NCBI GenBank assembly: GCA_030425145.1
Contig: JAUHVK010000019.1
Span: 1-64,000, forward strand
Origin: Alphaproteobacteria bacterium
GTDB lineage: Bacteria; Pseudomonadota; Alphaproteobacteria; Rhodobacterales; Rhodobacteraceae
DNA: 64,000 nt
Direction of reading: 5' to 3'
The notes beneath the pieces were generated by a model. The model was not told the DNA's origin and did no database searches. It was given only the letters and a program-made list of their open reading frames with translations. Below, piece by piece: positions 1 through 8,570 of the stretch (positions within the stretch are counted from its first letter, which is position 1; every line of letters starts with the position of its first letter). Both the position numbers and the translations under genes were made by a program.

Positions 1-191
1 ACCAAAGGATCATCGCGGAGCGCTTCCAGTTTTCGCACCTGCCGCAGAATGGTTGACGGGTGGCATCCCGCCTCGCGCGCGATGTCCCGGAGCGGGCGAC
101 CTTCGGCGGTATGCGCAAGATATCGGCGGGCTTCCTCCGGAAAGAGCGCGGCCAGGACCGTTCGTTTTTTGACGTGGTGCAAGTCAGTCAT
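1..191 (-). CDS. Helix-turn-helix protein, N-terminal part (DUF6456-type), cut by window edge
   Basis: The reverse strand is open from an ATG at 191 to the window edge, about 63 residues. The visible part holds a clear helix-turn-helix: residues around 32-50 read RPLRDIAREAGCHPSTILRQ, followed by VRKLEALRDDPL. This layout, an N-terminal HTH that ends in a RRDDPL-like stretch, resembles the alphaproteobacterial DUF6456 proteins, which are thought to be DNA-binding; the DUF6456 domain itself would lie outside the window. It is transcribed away from the DUF6477 gene, with a 242 nt AT-rich gap holding DnaA-like boxes between them. The target and role are unknown. Confidence 0.7.
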   Translation of the reverse strand, partial: MTDLHHVKKRTVLAALFPEEARRYLAHTAEGRPLRDIAREAGCHPSTILRQVRKLEALRDDPL

Positions 192-220
192 TGAAATCCC
201 CCATTCGACTGTAGCGCAGA

Positions 221-241
221 TAATCCACAGATTTATCCACA
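221..241 (+). promoter_or_regulatory. Two DnaA-box-like nonamers in an AT-rich divergent intergenic gap
   Basis: TAATCCACA (221-229) and TTATCCACA (233-241) lie in direct repeat, 12 nt apart start to start. The second matches the classical DnaA box exactly and the first differs at one base. The surrounding 192-433 gap separates two divergent genes and is clearly more AT-rich than its flanks. DnaA as a transcription factor is one reading; an initiation site is less likely with only two boxes seen. Chance occurrence of a 9-mer cannot be excluded. Confidence 0.4.
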
Positions 242-433
242 AGCGATAATCAACCTATGGATGCATTCGTTTCTGATTTGTTAACTTTTTTCCGCCGGGA
301 ATCTTTTGTTTCCATTTGGTAAACAATTGCAAAGGGTACCGTGCGCCCAAATCCTTAACACGCAACACACTCTTAGGTTGTGCGATGGTTTGCTTGATTT
401 TGGCTCTGTGCCAGCAAGACGAAGGATTCGATC

Positions 434-745
434 ATGCAAGACCTGTTGACCCAAATCTCTGCTCTGCGCCGCCCCCGACTTCTCATCCGCGCCGCTCGTA
501 TCGGCGCGCAAAGCTATCACCGCGAGGCGCGGCTTCCGCGCCTTCTTGGTTATGGGGTTACTTTGCGCCTTGGCCCCACGCTGATGCGGCTCATGGCGCT
601 CGAGGCAAAAATGAATGAAAAACGTGAAAACGGCGATGCCGGATACAGCATCGCCGCGCATGTCGATCTCTTGATTGCGATTATGGGCGAATCCCAGCTG
701 TTGCGTGCTCAGACGCAGGCAGCGAGACCGGTCGCAATCACATAA
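434..745 (+). CDS. DUF6477 family protein
   Basis: A 103-residue protein starting MQDLLTQISALRRPRLLIRA and ending with a conserved-looking VDLLIAIMGESQLLRA segment. This is how small Rhodobacterales-restricted DUF6477 proteins look. It has no signal peptide or membrane segment, is Arg-rich, and its function is unknown. The 3' end overlaps the convergent mttB-family gene by 8 nt. The start is the first ATG after the AT-rich gap, with a purine-rich GAAGGA upstream. Confidence 0.75.
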   Translation: MQDLLTQISALRRPRLLIRAARIGAQSYHREARLPRLLGYGVTLRLGPTLMRLMALEAKMNEKRENGDAGYSIAAHVDLLIAIMGESQLLRAQTQAARPVAIT

Positions 746-2282
746 AGGCGTCTGGCATCGACGCCTTCTTACGGGCGACGTAATCGGTCAGGGCTTCGTG
801 GATGGACTGGTCGAGATGCGGTTGCTGATAGGTGTCGATCAATCGCTTCACCCGTTCTGTCGCAAGCGCCATCGTGTCCCGTGCACCCTCTTCGGACCAT
901 GTTTCGTAGGGTTTGAAGTCGAACACTTCGGACCGCCAGAACGCCGTTTTGAAGTTCGCCTGCGTGTGGGCGCAGCCAAGGTAATGGCCGCCCGGTCCAA
1001 CTTCCGCAATCGCGCCCATCGCTTGCGCTTCTTCGTCAACCGTCACGCCTTGCGCCATCTTGTGCAGAGCGCCAAGCTGATCGGCGTCCATGACGAATTT
1101 CTCGAACGACGAGACCAGACCGCCTTCAAGCCAGCCACAGGCGTGCAGCATGAAGTTGACGCCGGACAGAAGGCCCATGTTAAGGCTGTTCGCTGTCTCG
1201 TATGCGGCCTGCGCATCGGGCAGTTTCGAACCGGTAAAGCTTCCGGCCGACCGGAACGGCAGACCCATGCGGCGAGCCAACTGCCCTGCCCCATATGTGA
1301 TCTGGCTGGCTTCGGGTGTGCCGAATGTGGGCGCACCGGAGTTCATGTCGATCGACGTCACGAATGCGCCGAAGATCACCGGCGCACCGGGGCGCACAAG
1401 CTGGCTATACGCGATGCCCGCCATCACTTCGGCCAGAACCTGCGTCAGCGTACCGGCCACAGAAACAGGTGCCATGGCACCACCAACGATGAAGGGGCTG
1501 ACGATACAGGCCTGATTGTTGCGCGCATAAACTTCCAGCGCCCCCATCATCACGTCGTCGAATGTCATAGGCGAGTTGATGTTGACGAGCGACGTCATCA
1601 CCGTGTTTTCCTGCACGAAGTCCTTACCGAACAGGATTTCGCACATGTCGACGCTGTCCTGCGCCCGGCTGGGTTCGGTGACAGCGCCCATGAAAGGTTT
1701 GTCCGAAAGGGTCATATGCGCCATGAGCATGTCGAGGTGGCGCTTGTTCACCGGAATATCCGTCGGTTCGCAGACCGTGCCGCCGGAATGGTGCAGCCAT
1801 TTGGACATGTAGCCCAGCTTCACGAATTTCTCGAAATCGGCCATCGTCGCATAGCGGCGGCCGCCTTCAGCGTCGTGTACGAAGGGAGGGCCGTAAACCG
1901 GCGCAAGCACCAGATTGCGACCACCGATTTCGACGTTGCGGTTCGGGTTGCGCGCGTGTTGGGTGAACGTCGCAGGTGCAGTGCTGCACAGCTTGCGCGC
2001 CAGTCCACGCGGAATTCGCACCCGTTCTCCGGTGACCTCTGCCCCGGCCTCGCGCCACAGGTCCAGCGCGCCGGGATTGTTGACGAAGTTCACACCGATC
2101 TCTGCCAGTACCGTTTCGGCATTGGTCTCAATGATTTCCAGCGCTTCTTCGGTCAGAATCTCGAAGTTCGGGATGTTGCGCTGGATGTATTTCGCCGTCT
2201 CGACAGAAACCGCCGTCCGCTCTGCCCGCCGCGCCGCACCGCCACCACTACGTGACCGTCTGCGTGTTTCTGCCTCTGCCAT
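738..2282 (-). CDS. Trimethylamine methyltransferase (MttB) superfamily protein, non-pyrrolysine type
   Basis: A 514-residue protein of the COG5598 MttB superfamily, seen from the EILTEEALEIIETNAETVLAEIGV start region and the glycine-rich TIM-barrel core (GGAMAPVSVAGTLTQVLAE, then GGLVSSFEKFVMDADQLG). True MttB has an in-frame amber codon read as pyrrolysine; no amber codon interrupts this frame, so it belongs to the non-Pyl branch that includes glycine betaine:corrinoid methyltransferases (MtgB type). The substrate is probably a quaternary amine (inference). No corrinoid protein or second methyltransferase lies beside it. Upstream in-frame starts exist, but ATG at 2282 fits the basic, alignable N-terminus MAEAETRRRSRSGGG best. 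Confidence 0.85.
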   Translation of the reverse strand: MAEAETRRRSRSGGGAARRAERTAVSVETAKYIQRNIPNFEILTEEALEIIETNAETVLAEIGVNFVNNPGALDLWREAGAEVTGERVRIPRGLARKLCSTAPATFTQHARNPNRNVEIGGRNLVLAPVYGPPFVHDAEGGRRYATMADFEKFVKLGYMSKWLHHSGGTVCEPTDIPVNKRHLDMLMAHMTLSDKPFMGAVTEPSRAQDSVDMCEILFGKDFVQENTVMTSLVNINSPMTFDDVMMGALEVYARNNQACIVSPFIVGGAMAPVSVAGTLTQVLAEVMAGIAYSQLVRPGAPVIFGAFVTSIDMNSGAPTFGTPEASQITYGAGQLARRMGLPFRSAGSFTGSKLPDAQAAYETANSLNMGLLSGVNFMLHACGWLEGGLVSSFEKFVMDADQLGALHKMAQGVTVDEEAQAMGAIAEVGPGGHYLGCAHTQANFKTAFWRSEVFDFKPYETWSEEGARDTMALATERVKRLIDTYQQPHLDQSIHEALTDYVARKKASMPDAFM

Positions 2283-2465
2283 GATCAAACTCCATGCGGG
2301 TTCTGTTGTCTCCGGCCTGCCGCCGGTGGACACTCCATAATATGAGAGAAGATGTGGTCAGGGACCGATTGCGTCCTGTGCGTCGCGAAAGCGACATTCA
2401 GACCCTGCGCGAGATCAAAGACTCATCCTGCTGCGCACCATTAAGTTTGGCGAGAGGAGGATGTG

Positions 2466-2647
2466 ATGGACTGGAAACGTAAAAAGACCCCTTTGATGGG
2501 CTTGTGATGGGCTTGGTCGGTGGCGCAGGTGTCGTTGCCATTCTCGGCAGTGTGCTTGGCGGGCTTTACGGGCTCGGGATGGCCCTGTTTATCGCACTGG
2601 CGATCTGGATCATCGGAGCGACGCTGATCAACGTCCTGATCGACTGA
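2466..2647 (+). CDS. Small two-helix membrane protein, reading frame shifted by one base
   Basis: AGGAGG at 2455-2460 sits five bases before ATG 2466, but that frame reads only MDWKRKKTPLMGL and stops at 2505-2507. The -1 frame continues from there as FDGLVMGLVGGAGVVAILGS and so on to a stop at 2647, giving two hydrophobic helices. The two halves join naturally around codons 7-10, next to AAAAAG and CCCC runs. Without the shift the body would start at GTG 2504 or ATG 2507, which lack a ribosome site. Causes could be a one-base deletion, a sequencing error in a homopolymer, or programmed -1 frameshifting at the T AAA AAG heptamer. A second small membrane protein follows 67 nt downstream. Confidence 0.5.
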
Positions 2648-2714
2648 TCCCGACACGGCCGGAACCAATTGGCAAAAGCTGGGTTTTTCCTGAGGACAGG
2701 ATCCGGAGAGACAC

Positions 2715-2891
2715 ATGCAATACGCACCGAAAGAGACCGCAGCGATGATCGCTGTTCTTTTGCTTGGCCTGGGGATCGCCTGGGCAGGATTCGCCGGGGC
2801 ATTTGTGTCTTTCGGCGCGTCGATTGTGCTGTGTTTCCTGGTGTGGATCGTGGGTGCATATTTGGTTCACCGGGCGTTCCGAACGTTTTGA
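2715..2891 (+). CDS. Small two-helix membrane protein, 58 aa
   Basis: ATG 2715 follows GGAGAG with a short spacer. The protein begins MQYAPKETAAMIAVLLLGLG and has two hydrophobic segments (about residues 10-28 and 32-50) ending in the basic tail VHRAFRTF. It lies between the frameshifted small membrane protein and guaA on the same strand, so the three may share a transcript. The family is not recognised. Composition, ribosome site and placement make it a credible gene; the function is unknown. Confidence 0.55.
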   Translation: MQYAPKETAAMIAVLLLGLGIAWAGFAGAFVSFGASIVLCFLVWIVGAYLVHRAFRTF

Positions 2892-2957
2892 TGCAGCCCG
2901 CCAACAGAAGCGCATCGGCAATATTGCCATTTTCCATGGCTCTGCCTATCAGGAGCC

Positions 2958-4529
2958 ATGAACACAGCAGAACACGACCGCCTCCTCATCATCGACTTCG
3001 GCAGCCAGGTCACGCAGCTGATTGCGCGTCGCCTGCGCGAGCTGAATGTCTATTGCGAAATCCATCCCTATCAGAACGTGACGGATGATTTCCTGACCGA
3101 TTTTGCCCCCAAGGCGATCATCTTCTCCGGTGGCCCGGACAGCGTGATGCGCGAGGGCAGCCCGCGCCCGCCGAAAAGGGCCTATGAGATGGGCGTGCCG
3201 ATCCTTGGCATCTGCTACGGCCAGCAGGTGATGATGCAGGATCTGGGCGGCAAGGTCGAAGCTGGCGAACATGCGACAGCCGAGTTTGGCCGCGCCTATG
3301 TCACCCCCACGGACACCCGCAATGATCTGCTGAGCGGCTGGTTCATGGATGGCACGGGCCGCGAACAGGTCTGGATGAGCCACGGCGACCATGTGTCTGA
3401 AATTGCTCCGGGTTTCCAAGTTCTTGGCACCTCACCGGGCGCGCCCTTTGCGATCACCGCCGACACCGACCGCCAGTTCTACGCAGTGCAGTTCCACCCC
3501 GAAGTGCACCACACGCCGAACGGCAAGACGCTCTACCAGAATTTCGTGCAGCTTGCGGGCTTCGCCGGCGACTGGACGATGGGCGCCTACCGCGAAGAGG
3601 CGATCCGCAAGATCAAGGAACAGGTCGGCGACAAGAAGGTGATCTGCGGCCTGTCCGGCGGCGTCGACAGTTCGGTTGCTGCGGCCCTTCTGCATGAGGC
3701 CATTGGCGACCAACTGACCTGCGTGTTTGTTGATCATGGCCTGCTGCGCCTGAACGAAGCGGAAGAAGTGGTCGCGATGTTCCGCGATCACATGAACCTG
3801 CAAGTGATCCACGCACAGGAAAAAGAACTGTTCCTCGGCGAGTTGGACGGCCAAAGCGACCCTGAAACGAAGAGAAAAATCATTGGTCGTCTCTTCATCG
3901 ACGTGTTCCAGAAATACGCCAACCAGATCGAAGGCGCGGAATTCCTTGCACAAGGCACGCTTTACCCGGACGTGATCGAATCCGTGTCGTTCAGCGGCGG
4001 CCCCTCTGTCACGATCAAAAGCCACCACAACGTCGGCGGCCTGCCGGAAAAGATGGGTCTCAAGCTGGTCGAGCCGCTGCGCGAGCTCTTCAAGGACGAG
4101 GTCCGTGAGTTGGGCCGTGAACTTGGCCTGCCCGACAGCTTTATCGGACGCCACCCCTTCCCCGGCCCCGGTCTGGCGATCCGCTGCCCCGGCGAGATCA
4201 CCCGCGAAAAGCTGGAGATCCTGCGCAAGGCGGATGCGGTCTATATCGACCAGATTCGCAAGCACGGCCTTTATGATGACATCTGGCAGGCCTTTGTCGC
4301 CATTCTCCCTGTTCGCACAGTTGGCGTAATGGGCGATGGCCGTACATATGATTACGCTTGCGCTCTGCGCGCCGTGACATCAGTCGATGGCATGACGGCG
4401 GATTACTATCCGTTCAGCCATGAATTCCTTGGTGAAACCGCCACGCGGATCATCAACGAGGTCAAAGGCATCAACCGCGTCACCTATGACATCACTTCGA
4501 AGCCTCCGGGAACGATCGAGTGGGAATGA
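2958..4529 (+). CDS. guaA: GMP synthase (glutamine-hydrolysing)
   Basis: Converts XMP to GMP with ATP and glutamine, the last step of guanine nucleotide synthesis. It has 523 residues, normal for GuaA. The N-terminal class I glutamine amidotransferase domain starts [18 protein letters not shown], with nucleophile Cys86 in GICYGQQ and the His/Glu pair in QFHPEVHH. The ATP-pyrophosphatase domain has the P-loop [16 protein letters not shown] near residue 230, and the C-terminal dimerisation domain ends KPPGTIEWE. The stop overlaps the following SH3-domain gene start (ATGA). Confidence 0.97.
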   Translation: MNTAEHDRLLIIDFGSQVTQLIARRLRELNVYCEIHPYQNVTDDFLTDFAPKAIIFSGGPDSVMREGSPRPPKRAYEMGVPILGICYGQQVMMQDLGGKVEAGEHATAEFGRAYVTPTDTRNDLLSGWFMDGTGREQVWMSHGDHVSEIAPGFQVLGTSPGAPFAITADTDRQFYAVQFHPEVHHTPNGKTLYQNFVQLAGFAGDWTMGAYREEAIRKIKEQVGDKKVICGLSGGVDSSVAAALLHEAIGDQLTCVFVDHGLLRLNEAEEVVAMFRDHMNLQVIHAQEKELFLGELDGQSDPETKRKIIGRLFIDVFQKYANQIEGAEFLAQGTLYPDVIESVSFSGGPSVTIKSHHNVGGLPEKMGLKLVEPLRELFKDEVRELGRELGLPDSFIGRHPFPGPGLAIRCPGEITREKLEILRKADAVYIDQIRKHGLYDDIWQAFVAILPVRTVGVMGDGRTYDYACALRAVTSVDGMTADYYPFSHEFLGETATRIINEVKGINRVTYDITSKPPGTIEWE

Positions 4530-5143
4530 ACCGCATTCCTCTGATCGCCGCGTTTTTGGCCCTGCCTGCGCTTTTGCAGGCAGAGCCGTCTTACCATCGC
4601 GTGATCGGGGTTGCTGCGAATGATGCGCTGAACGTGCGTGCCGAACCGTCGGCCAGCAGTGCGGATATCGGCGATCTGTCCCATGATGCCAGCCGAATCG
4701 AAGCCTTTGAATTCGACCCTACCGGCAATTGGGCCCGCATCGCGCTGAACGAGCGCGATGGCTGGGTCTCCACCCGCTTCCTGACCCGTGATGACATTCC
4801 CACGCTGGGCGACACAACCCTGCCTCGAGGTCTGATCTGCGGCGGCACCGAGCCTTTCTGGGCGCTTGGCCTTTACGGAGAAGACGCCCGTTATTCGCAT
4901 CCCGAGGATGGCGACACCGATTTTGCCTTCGACAGCATCTTTACCGCCGAAGGCCGTCTGGGAAGTCCCGCGCTTGTCACATTGGCGACCGAAGACAGCC
5001 ACGTGATCGAGGCCACGGTCTCCGGCGCGGCCTGCTCTGACGGCATGAGCGACCGTTCCTACGGTTGGACAATCACCATGCAATTGATTGCACCGGGCCA
5101 GCGGCGTTTCCTGTCCGGCTGTTGTCACCTGCCGCGAGACTGA
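4526..5143 (+). CDS. Secreted SH3-domain protein
   Basis: A 205-residue exported protein. The signal peptide [19 protein letters not shown] is followed by a bacterial SH3 domain ([20 protein letters not shown] to DGWVSTRFL, about residues 33-90). The C-terminal half, from [15 protein letters not shown] on, resembles the GTEPFW domain of COG3650-type envelope proteins and carries Cys pairs (CGG, CSDG, GCCH). Start ATG 4526 gives a 4-base ATGA overlap with guaA, preferable to the in-frame GTG at 4520. It probably acts in the periplasm; the ligand is unknown. Confidence 0.75.
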   Translation: MNRIPLIAAFLALPALLQAEPSYHRVIGVAANDALNVRAEPSASSADIGDLSHDASRIEAFEFDPTGNWARIALNERDGWVSTRFLTRDDIPTLGDTTLPRGLICGGTEPFWALGLYGEDARYSHPEDGDTDFAFDSIFTAEGRLGSPALVTLATEDSHVIEATVSGAACSDGMSDRSYGWTITMQLIAPGQRRFLSGCCHLPRD

Positions 5144-5181
5144 ATGACCGAAATGCACGACGATATGGCGCTCCAGCCCGT

Positions 5182-6045
5182 ATGACGCTGTCCCCCACGA
5201 TCCGGGCCTGCCTTTGGATGATCGGCGCGATTGTGTCGTTCACGTCGATGGCGATTGCTGGCCGGGCTGTCAGCCTTGACCTCGATACGTTCGAGATCAT
5301 GATGTATCGCAGCCTAATCGGCATGGTGATCGTCATCACCGTCGCCAGCTTTGCTGGTACTTTGCAGCAAGTGCGCGCGCAGAAATTGGGTCTGCATTTC
5401 ATCCGCAATGTCAGCCACTTTACCGGACAGAACCTCTGGTTCTATTCGATCACGGTGGTTCCCTTGGCACAGGTGTTTGCGCTCGAATTCACCGCTCCGC
5501 TGTGGGTGATGCTCATGGCGCCCTTCGTTCTGGGGGAACGGCTGACGAAATCGCAGGCCATTGCTGCCGTGATCGGCTTTGTCGGCATTCTAATTGTGAC
5601 GCGGCCCAGCCCGGAAACCTACCATATCGGATTGGTGACCGCTGCACTGGCCGCCGTCGCATTTGCCATAACGGCGGTGTGCACCCGTAAGTTGACCCGC
5701 ACCGAAAGCATCACCTGCATTCTTTTCTACCTGACGGTGATGCAGGCGGTACTGGGACTGGGTTTTGCCGGGTTTGATGGCGACATCGCCCTGCCGACCG
5801 CTGCAAACTTACCTTGGGTTGTGGTGATCGCCGTGGCGGGGTTGGTCGCGCATTTCTGCCTGACCACTGCGCTTTCGCTGGCACCGGCCACTATTGTGAT
5901 GCCCATCGACTTCACCCGCCTTCCAGTCATCGCAATCGTTGGGATGCTACTCTACGCCGAGCCGCTTGACCCGTTTGTCCTCTTGGGTGCAGCGCTGATT
6001 TTTGGCGCGAACTACTACAATATCTGGTCCTCAACCCGTTCGTAA
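5182..6045 (+). CDS. EamA/DMT-family permease
   Basis: A 287-residue inner-membrane protein with about ten hydrophobic helices in two EamA halves: the first around MYRSLIGMVIVITVASFAG, with PLAQVFALEFTAPLWV typical of the family, and the second with LSLAPATIVMPIDFTRLPV. DMT permeases export or import small metabolites such as amino acids; the substrate cannot be read from the sequence. ATG 5182 is 38 nt after the preceding stop. The next intergenic region carries a long palindrome that belongs to the porin gene. Confidence 0.85.
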   Translation: MTLSPTIRACLWMIGAIVSFTSMAIAGRAVSLDLDTFEIMMYRSLIGMVIVITVASFAGTLQQVRAQKLGLHFIRNVSHFTGQNLWFYSITVVPLAQVFALEFTAPLWVMLMAPFVLGERLTKSQAIAAVIGFVGILIVTRPSPETYHIGLVTAALAAVAFAITAVCTRKLTRTESITCILFYLTVMQAVLGLGFAGFDGDIALPTAANLPWVVVIAVAGLVAHFCLTTALSLAPATIVMPIDFTRLPVIAIVGMLLYAEPLDPFVLLGAALIFGANYYNIWSSTRS

Positions 6046-6076
6046 TAAGAATGTGACGCTACGGAACAACGCGCGC

Positions 6077-6110
6077 GCTGACGTATGGTCAAAATTGACC
6101 GAACGTCAGC
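6077..6110. promoter_or_regulatory. 34-nt near-perfect nested palindrome upstream of the porin-like gene
   Basis: Outer arms GCTGACGT (6077-6084) and ACGTCAGC (6103-6110) enclose inner arms GGTCAA (6087-6092) and TTGACC (6095-6100), symmetric about the central AA. It ends 55 nt before the ATG at 6166, where an operator would be expected. It is not followed by a T-run, so it is not a terminator. The cognate regulator is unknown; the inner arm also contains a TTGACC that could overlap a -35 element. Confidence 0.5.
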
Positions 6111-6165
6111 CGGTTAGGTACGTAGCGTGCAGAGGAGACAAATAATCTCAAGGGATGAGGGTCCA

Positions 6166-7491
6166 ATGAAAACGATTATGACAAGCGCACTTGCGCTTGC
6201 CGTCGCGGCTGGCGCGGCACATGCAGGCGGCATCGAGCGCTCGAACAACGATTACGGGTTTCTGTTCACCCGTAACGACCAACTGCAGCTCGGCTTCTCG
6301 CATGTGATGCCGGAACTGTCGGGTAAGTACACACCCGAACTGACTGCCGCTGGCGGCGGTGAAGACAGCACCGGCAACATGCTGACCGACTACAACAATT
6401 ACAGCCTGGCCTACAAAAACGACTTCACCGAAAAGCTGAGCTTCGGCATGTACGTGAACAACCCGTACGGCGCGGGCGCAGAATACACGCAAGGCGTGTA
6501 CGCGGGCCTGACAGCGGATTGGGACAGTGACCAGGTCGCGCTGGTTGGTAAGTACCGGGTCACAGACCGCGTGTCGGTCTTCGCTGGCGCACGCTATGTC
6601 GAAAGCCAAGCCGACATCATCATCCCGGACCTGCTGGTCCGCAGCTCGGTGGGCCGCAACGCCCAAGGTCTTGGAGCGCAGGCACAGGCACTGGGTGCCG
6701 AGGCTCAGGCGCTGGGTGCGCAGGCGCAGGCGGCGGGTGCCGCTGGCGATCTGGCCACCGCACAGGAACTTGGAGCCCAGGCTCAGGCACTGGGCGCCGA
6801 AGCACAGGCGCTGGGTGCACGGGCACAGGCCCTTGGTGCTGCGGCACAGGATTTCGGCACGTCTATGGAATACAATGCCAGCGGCAGCCGCGTGGGCGAC
6901 TGGGGTGCCATCCTTGGTGTCGCATACGAGATCCCGGACATCGCCCTGCGCGTCGCCCTGTCCTGGCAGAGCGAAATCAATCACACGTTCAGCACCTCTG
7001 AGTCCATTGCCGGCCTCGGCATCGACGCCACCGGCGGCGACACCAAGGTCACCATGCCTCAGGCTGTGGCACTCGACTTCCAGTCCGGCATCGCGCCGGG
7101 CACCCTGCTCTTTGGTCAGGTGAAATGGGTCGAATGGTCCAAGTGGGAAGTCCGCACCCCGGAATACGAAGGTGTGACCGGCGGCAACGTGACCAGCTTT
7201 GAAAACGACCGCACCACATGGAAACTCGGTGTAGGCCGTGCCTTCAGCGACGACCTGTCGGGCTTTGTTCAGGTGACCTACGAAGCGCAGAACGGCGACA
7301 CCGTGTCCCGTCTTGCACCGCGCGACGGCTATGTGAGCCTCGGCGTGGGTGGTCAGTACAAGATGGACAACATGACCCTTCGCGGTGGTCTGGAATACGC
7401 ATGGATCGGCGAAGCCGAGGATGCGTCGGGCGTCAAGTTCGAAGACAACACCGCCCTCGGTGTTGGTCTGTCCCTGACCGTCGACTTCTAA
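6166..7491 (+). CDS. Outer membrane protein transport protein, FadL/OmpP1-like, with heptad-repeat insertion
   Basis: A 441-residue outer-membrane beta-barrel. The signal peptide MKTIMTSALALAVAAGAAHA is cleaved before GGIERSNNDYGFLF. Alternating amphipathic strands fill the body, with conserved-looking VALVGKYRVTDRVSVFAGARY, GDWGAILGVAYEIPDIALRV and the C-terminal GLEYAWIGEAED to LSLTVDF ending in Phe. FadL proteins carry hydrophobic compounds such as fatty acids across the outer membrane. Residues 169-229 hold seven Ala/Gln-rich heptads replacing a loop (separate entry). ATG 6166 starts the signal peptide; the upstream GTG is less likely. A strong terminator follows at 7514. Confidence 0.85.
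   Translation: MKTIMTSALALAVAAGAAHAGGIERSNNDYGFLFTRNDQLQLGFSHVMPELSGKYTPELTAAGGGEDSTGNMLTDYNNYSLAYKNDFTEKLSFGMYVNNPYGAGAEYTQGVYAGLTADWDSDQVALVGKYRVTDRVSVFAGARYVESQADIIIPDLLVRSSVGRNAQGLGAQAQALGAEAQALGAQAQAAGAAGDLATAQELGAQAQALGAEAQALGARAQALGAAAQDFGTSMEYNASGSRVGDWGAILGVAYEIPDIALRVALSWQSEINHTFSTSESIAGLGIDATGGDTKVTMPQAVALDFQSGIAPGTLLFGQVKWVEWSKWEVRTPEYEGVTGGNVTSFENDRTTWKLGVGRAFSDDLSGFVQVTYEAQNGDTVSRLAPRDGYVSLGVGGQYKMDNMTLRGGLEYAWIGEAEDASGVKFEDNTALGVGLSLTVDF
6670..6852 (+). repeat. In-frame 21-nt tandem repeat encoding LGAQAQA-type heptads
   Basis: Residues 169-229 of the FadL-like protein read as seven heptads of the form LGAxAQA, x being Q, E, R or A. A 12-residue interruption (AGAAGDLATAQE) separates the first three from the last four. 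At DNA level the unit is 21 nt with synonymous variation (CTT/CTG, GGA/GGT/GGC), so the copies are diverged rather than a fresh slippage product. The a/d pattern with Leu and Ala suggests a helical, coiled-coil-like extension. Confidence 0.85.
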
Positions 7492-7513
7492 GGCGTACAA
7501 ACCTAACGAACAG

Positions 7514-7543
7514 CCCCGTCAGACTTTGTCTGGCGGGGTTTTT
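7514..7543 (+). terminator. Rho-independent terminator after the porin-like gene
   Basis: An 11-bp stem CCCCGTCAGAC / GTCTGGCGGGG (one G-U pair) with loop TTT is followed directly by five T residues, 22 nt after the stop codon of the FadL-like gene. Confidence 0.93.
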
Positions 7544-7600
7544 CATGTCTTGCGCAGGTTTCGGATCGCCACCGGCCTCGGAACTCAGCATCTTGATCAC

Positions 7601-8512
7601 ATGACACCACAAACCTCTCTTTCAACCCGCGCCTGGATCGAGCTTGTTCTGCTTGGCCTCATCTGGGGCGGGTCTTTCCTCGCAATCCGAACGGCGCTCG
7701 ACGAGATCGGTCCGCTGACCTCGGTCCTGCATCGCACCGGATGGGCGATGTTGGTGCTGTGGGGGATCGTGGCACTCAAACGTCTGCCCCTCCCCAAACG
7801 CCCAAATATCTGGGGGGCGTTTCTGGTGATGGGCCTGCTGAACAACGTCATTCCCTTCAGCCTCATGGCGTGGGGCCAGTTGCACATCCCGACGGGCCTG
7901 ACCTCGATCTTCAACGCGGCAACGGCGATCTTCGGCATTGTGGTCGCCGCGCTGGTCTTTACCGATGAAAAACTGACCCCGCGCAAGGTTATGGGCGTCG
8001 GGCTTGGTTTCGGAGGCGTGTGCCTTGCCATTGGCCTCGACTCCCTTCGCCAGTTCGACACCAAATCCCTTGCCCAACTCGCCATTCTCGCGGGTACGGT
8101 TTCCTACGCGATCGCCGGGGCATGGGCCCGCAAAATGCTGGGCGGTGTGCCACCAATAATTGCTGCGGCCGGGATGCTCAGCGCATCGACCCTTTGCATG
8201 ATCCCGCTTGTCCTGCTTTTCGAAGGTGTGCCAACGCTTGCTTTGGCCCCGACCACGTGGCTCGCAATCGGCTATTACGCCATCGTGGCAACCGCCCTCG
8301 CCTATCTGCTCTACTACCGCGTGCTGGCGATGGCCGGGAGTGGCAACCTGCTGCTCGTGACGCTGCTGATCCCACCTGTTGCAATCACATTGGGGGCCAT
8401 CGTGCGCAACGAAACCCTGCACCCGGGAGAATATGTCGGGTTTGCCGTGCTTGCGTTGGGCCTGAGCATCATTGACGGGCGGCTGTGGCGCCGCAGGCGC
8501 ACAACCGTTTGA
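7601..8512 (+). CDS. EamA/DMT-family permease
   Basis: A 303-residue inner-membrane protein with two EamA repeats: first half LVLLGLIWGGSFLAIRTAL, then TGLTSIFNAATAIFGIVVAA; second half AILAGTVSYAIAGAWARKML to LLIPPVAITLGAIVRNETL. The WGGSF motif is typical of the RhaT/YdcZ-like DMT exporters. The substrate is unknown. ATG 7601 begins MTPQTSLSTRAWIEL; an earlier in-frame start would place the protein inside the preceding terminator, so it was rejected. Confidence 0.87.
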   Translation: MTPQTSLSTRAWIELVLLGLIWGGSFLAIRTALDEIGPLTSVLHRTGWAMLVLWGIVALKRLPLPKRPNIWGAFLVMGLLNNVIPFSLMAWGQLHIPTGLTSIFNAATAIFGIVVAALVFTDEKLTPRKVMGVGLGFGGVCLAIGLDSLRQFDTKSLAQLAILAGTVSYAIAGAWARKMLGGVPPIIAAAGMLSASTLCMIPLVLLFEGVPTLALAPTTWLAIGYYAIVATALAYLLYYRVLAMAGSGNLLLVTLLIPPVAITLGAIVRNETLHPGEYVGFAVLALGLSIIDGRLWRRRRTTV

Positions 8513-8570
8513 CGGCTCCGCGCAGCACCGTTAATCCCAAACGACGGCATTTCGGACACGGGACAGCGCA

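Noticed and set aside
675-2255. 526-aa open frame on the plus strand opposite the MttB-family gene
   Set aside because: Antisense shadow of a long GC-rich gene; Arg/His-rich with no domain, while the minus strand encodes a recognised family.
2342-2482. 46-codon plus-strand frame before the small membrane protein
   Set aside because: No ribosome site, no hydrophobic or domain pattern, and it overlaps the better-supported start at 2466.
6670-6852. CRISPR-like array
   Set aside because: Units are contiguous 21-mers without spacers, in frame and coding, so this is a protein repeat.
6148-7500. 450-aa open frame on the minus strand opposite the porin-like gene
   Set aside because: Cys-rich, no domain, and generated by third-position GC bias of the real gene; the plus strand has a signal peptide, barrel pattern and terminator.
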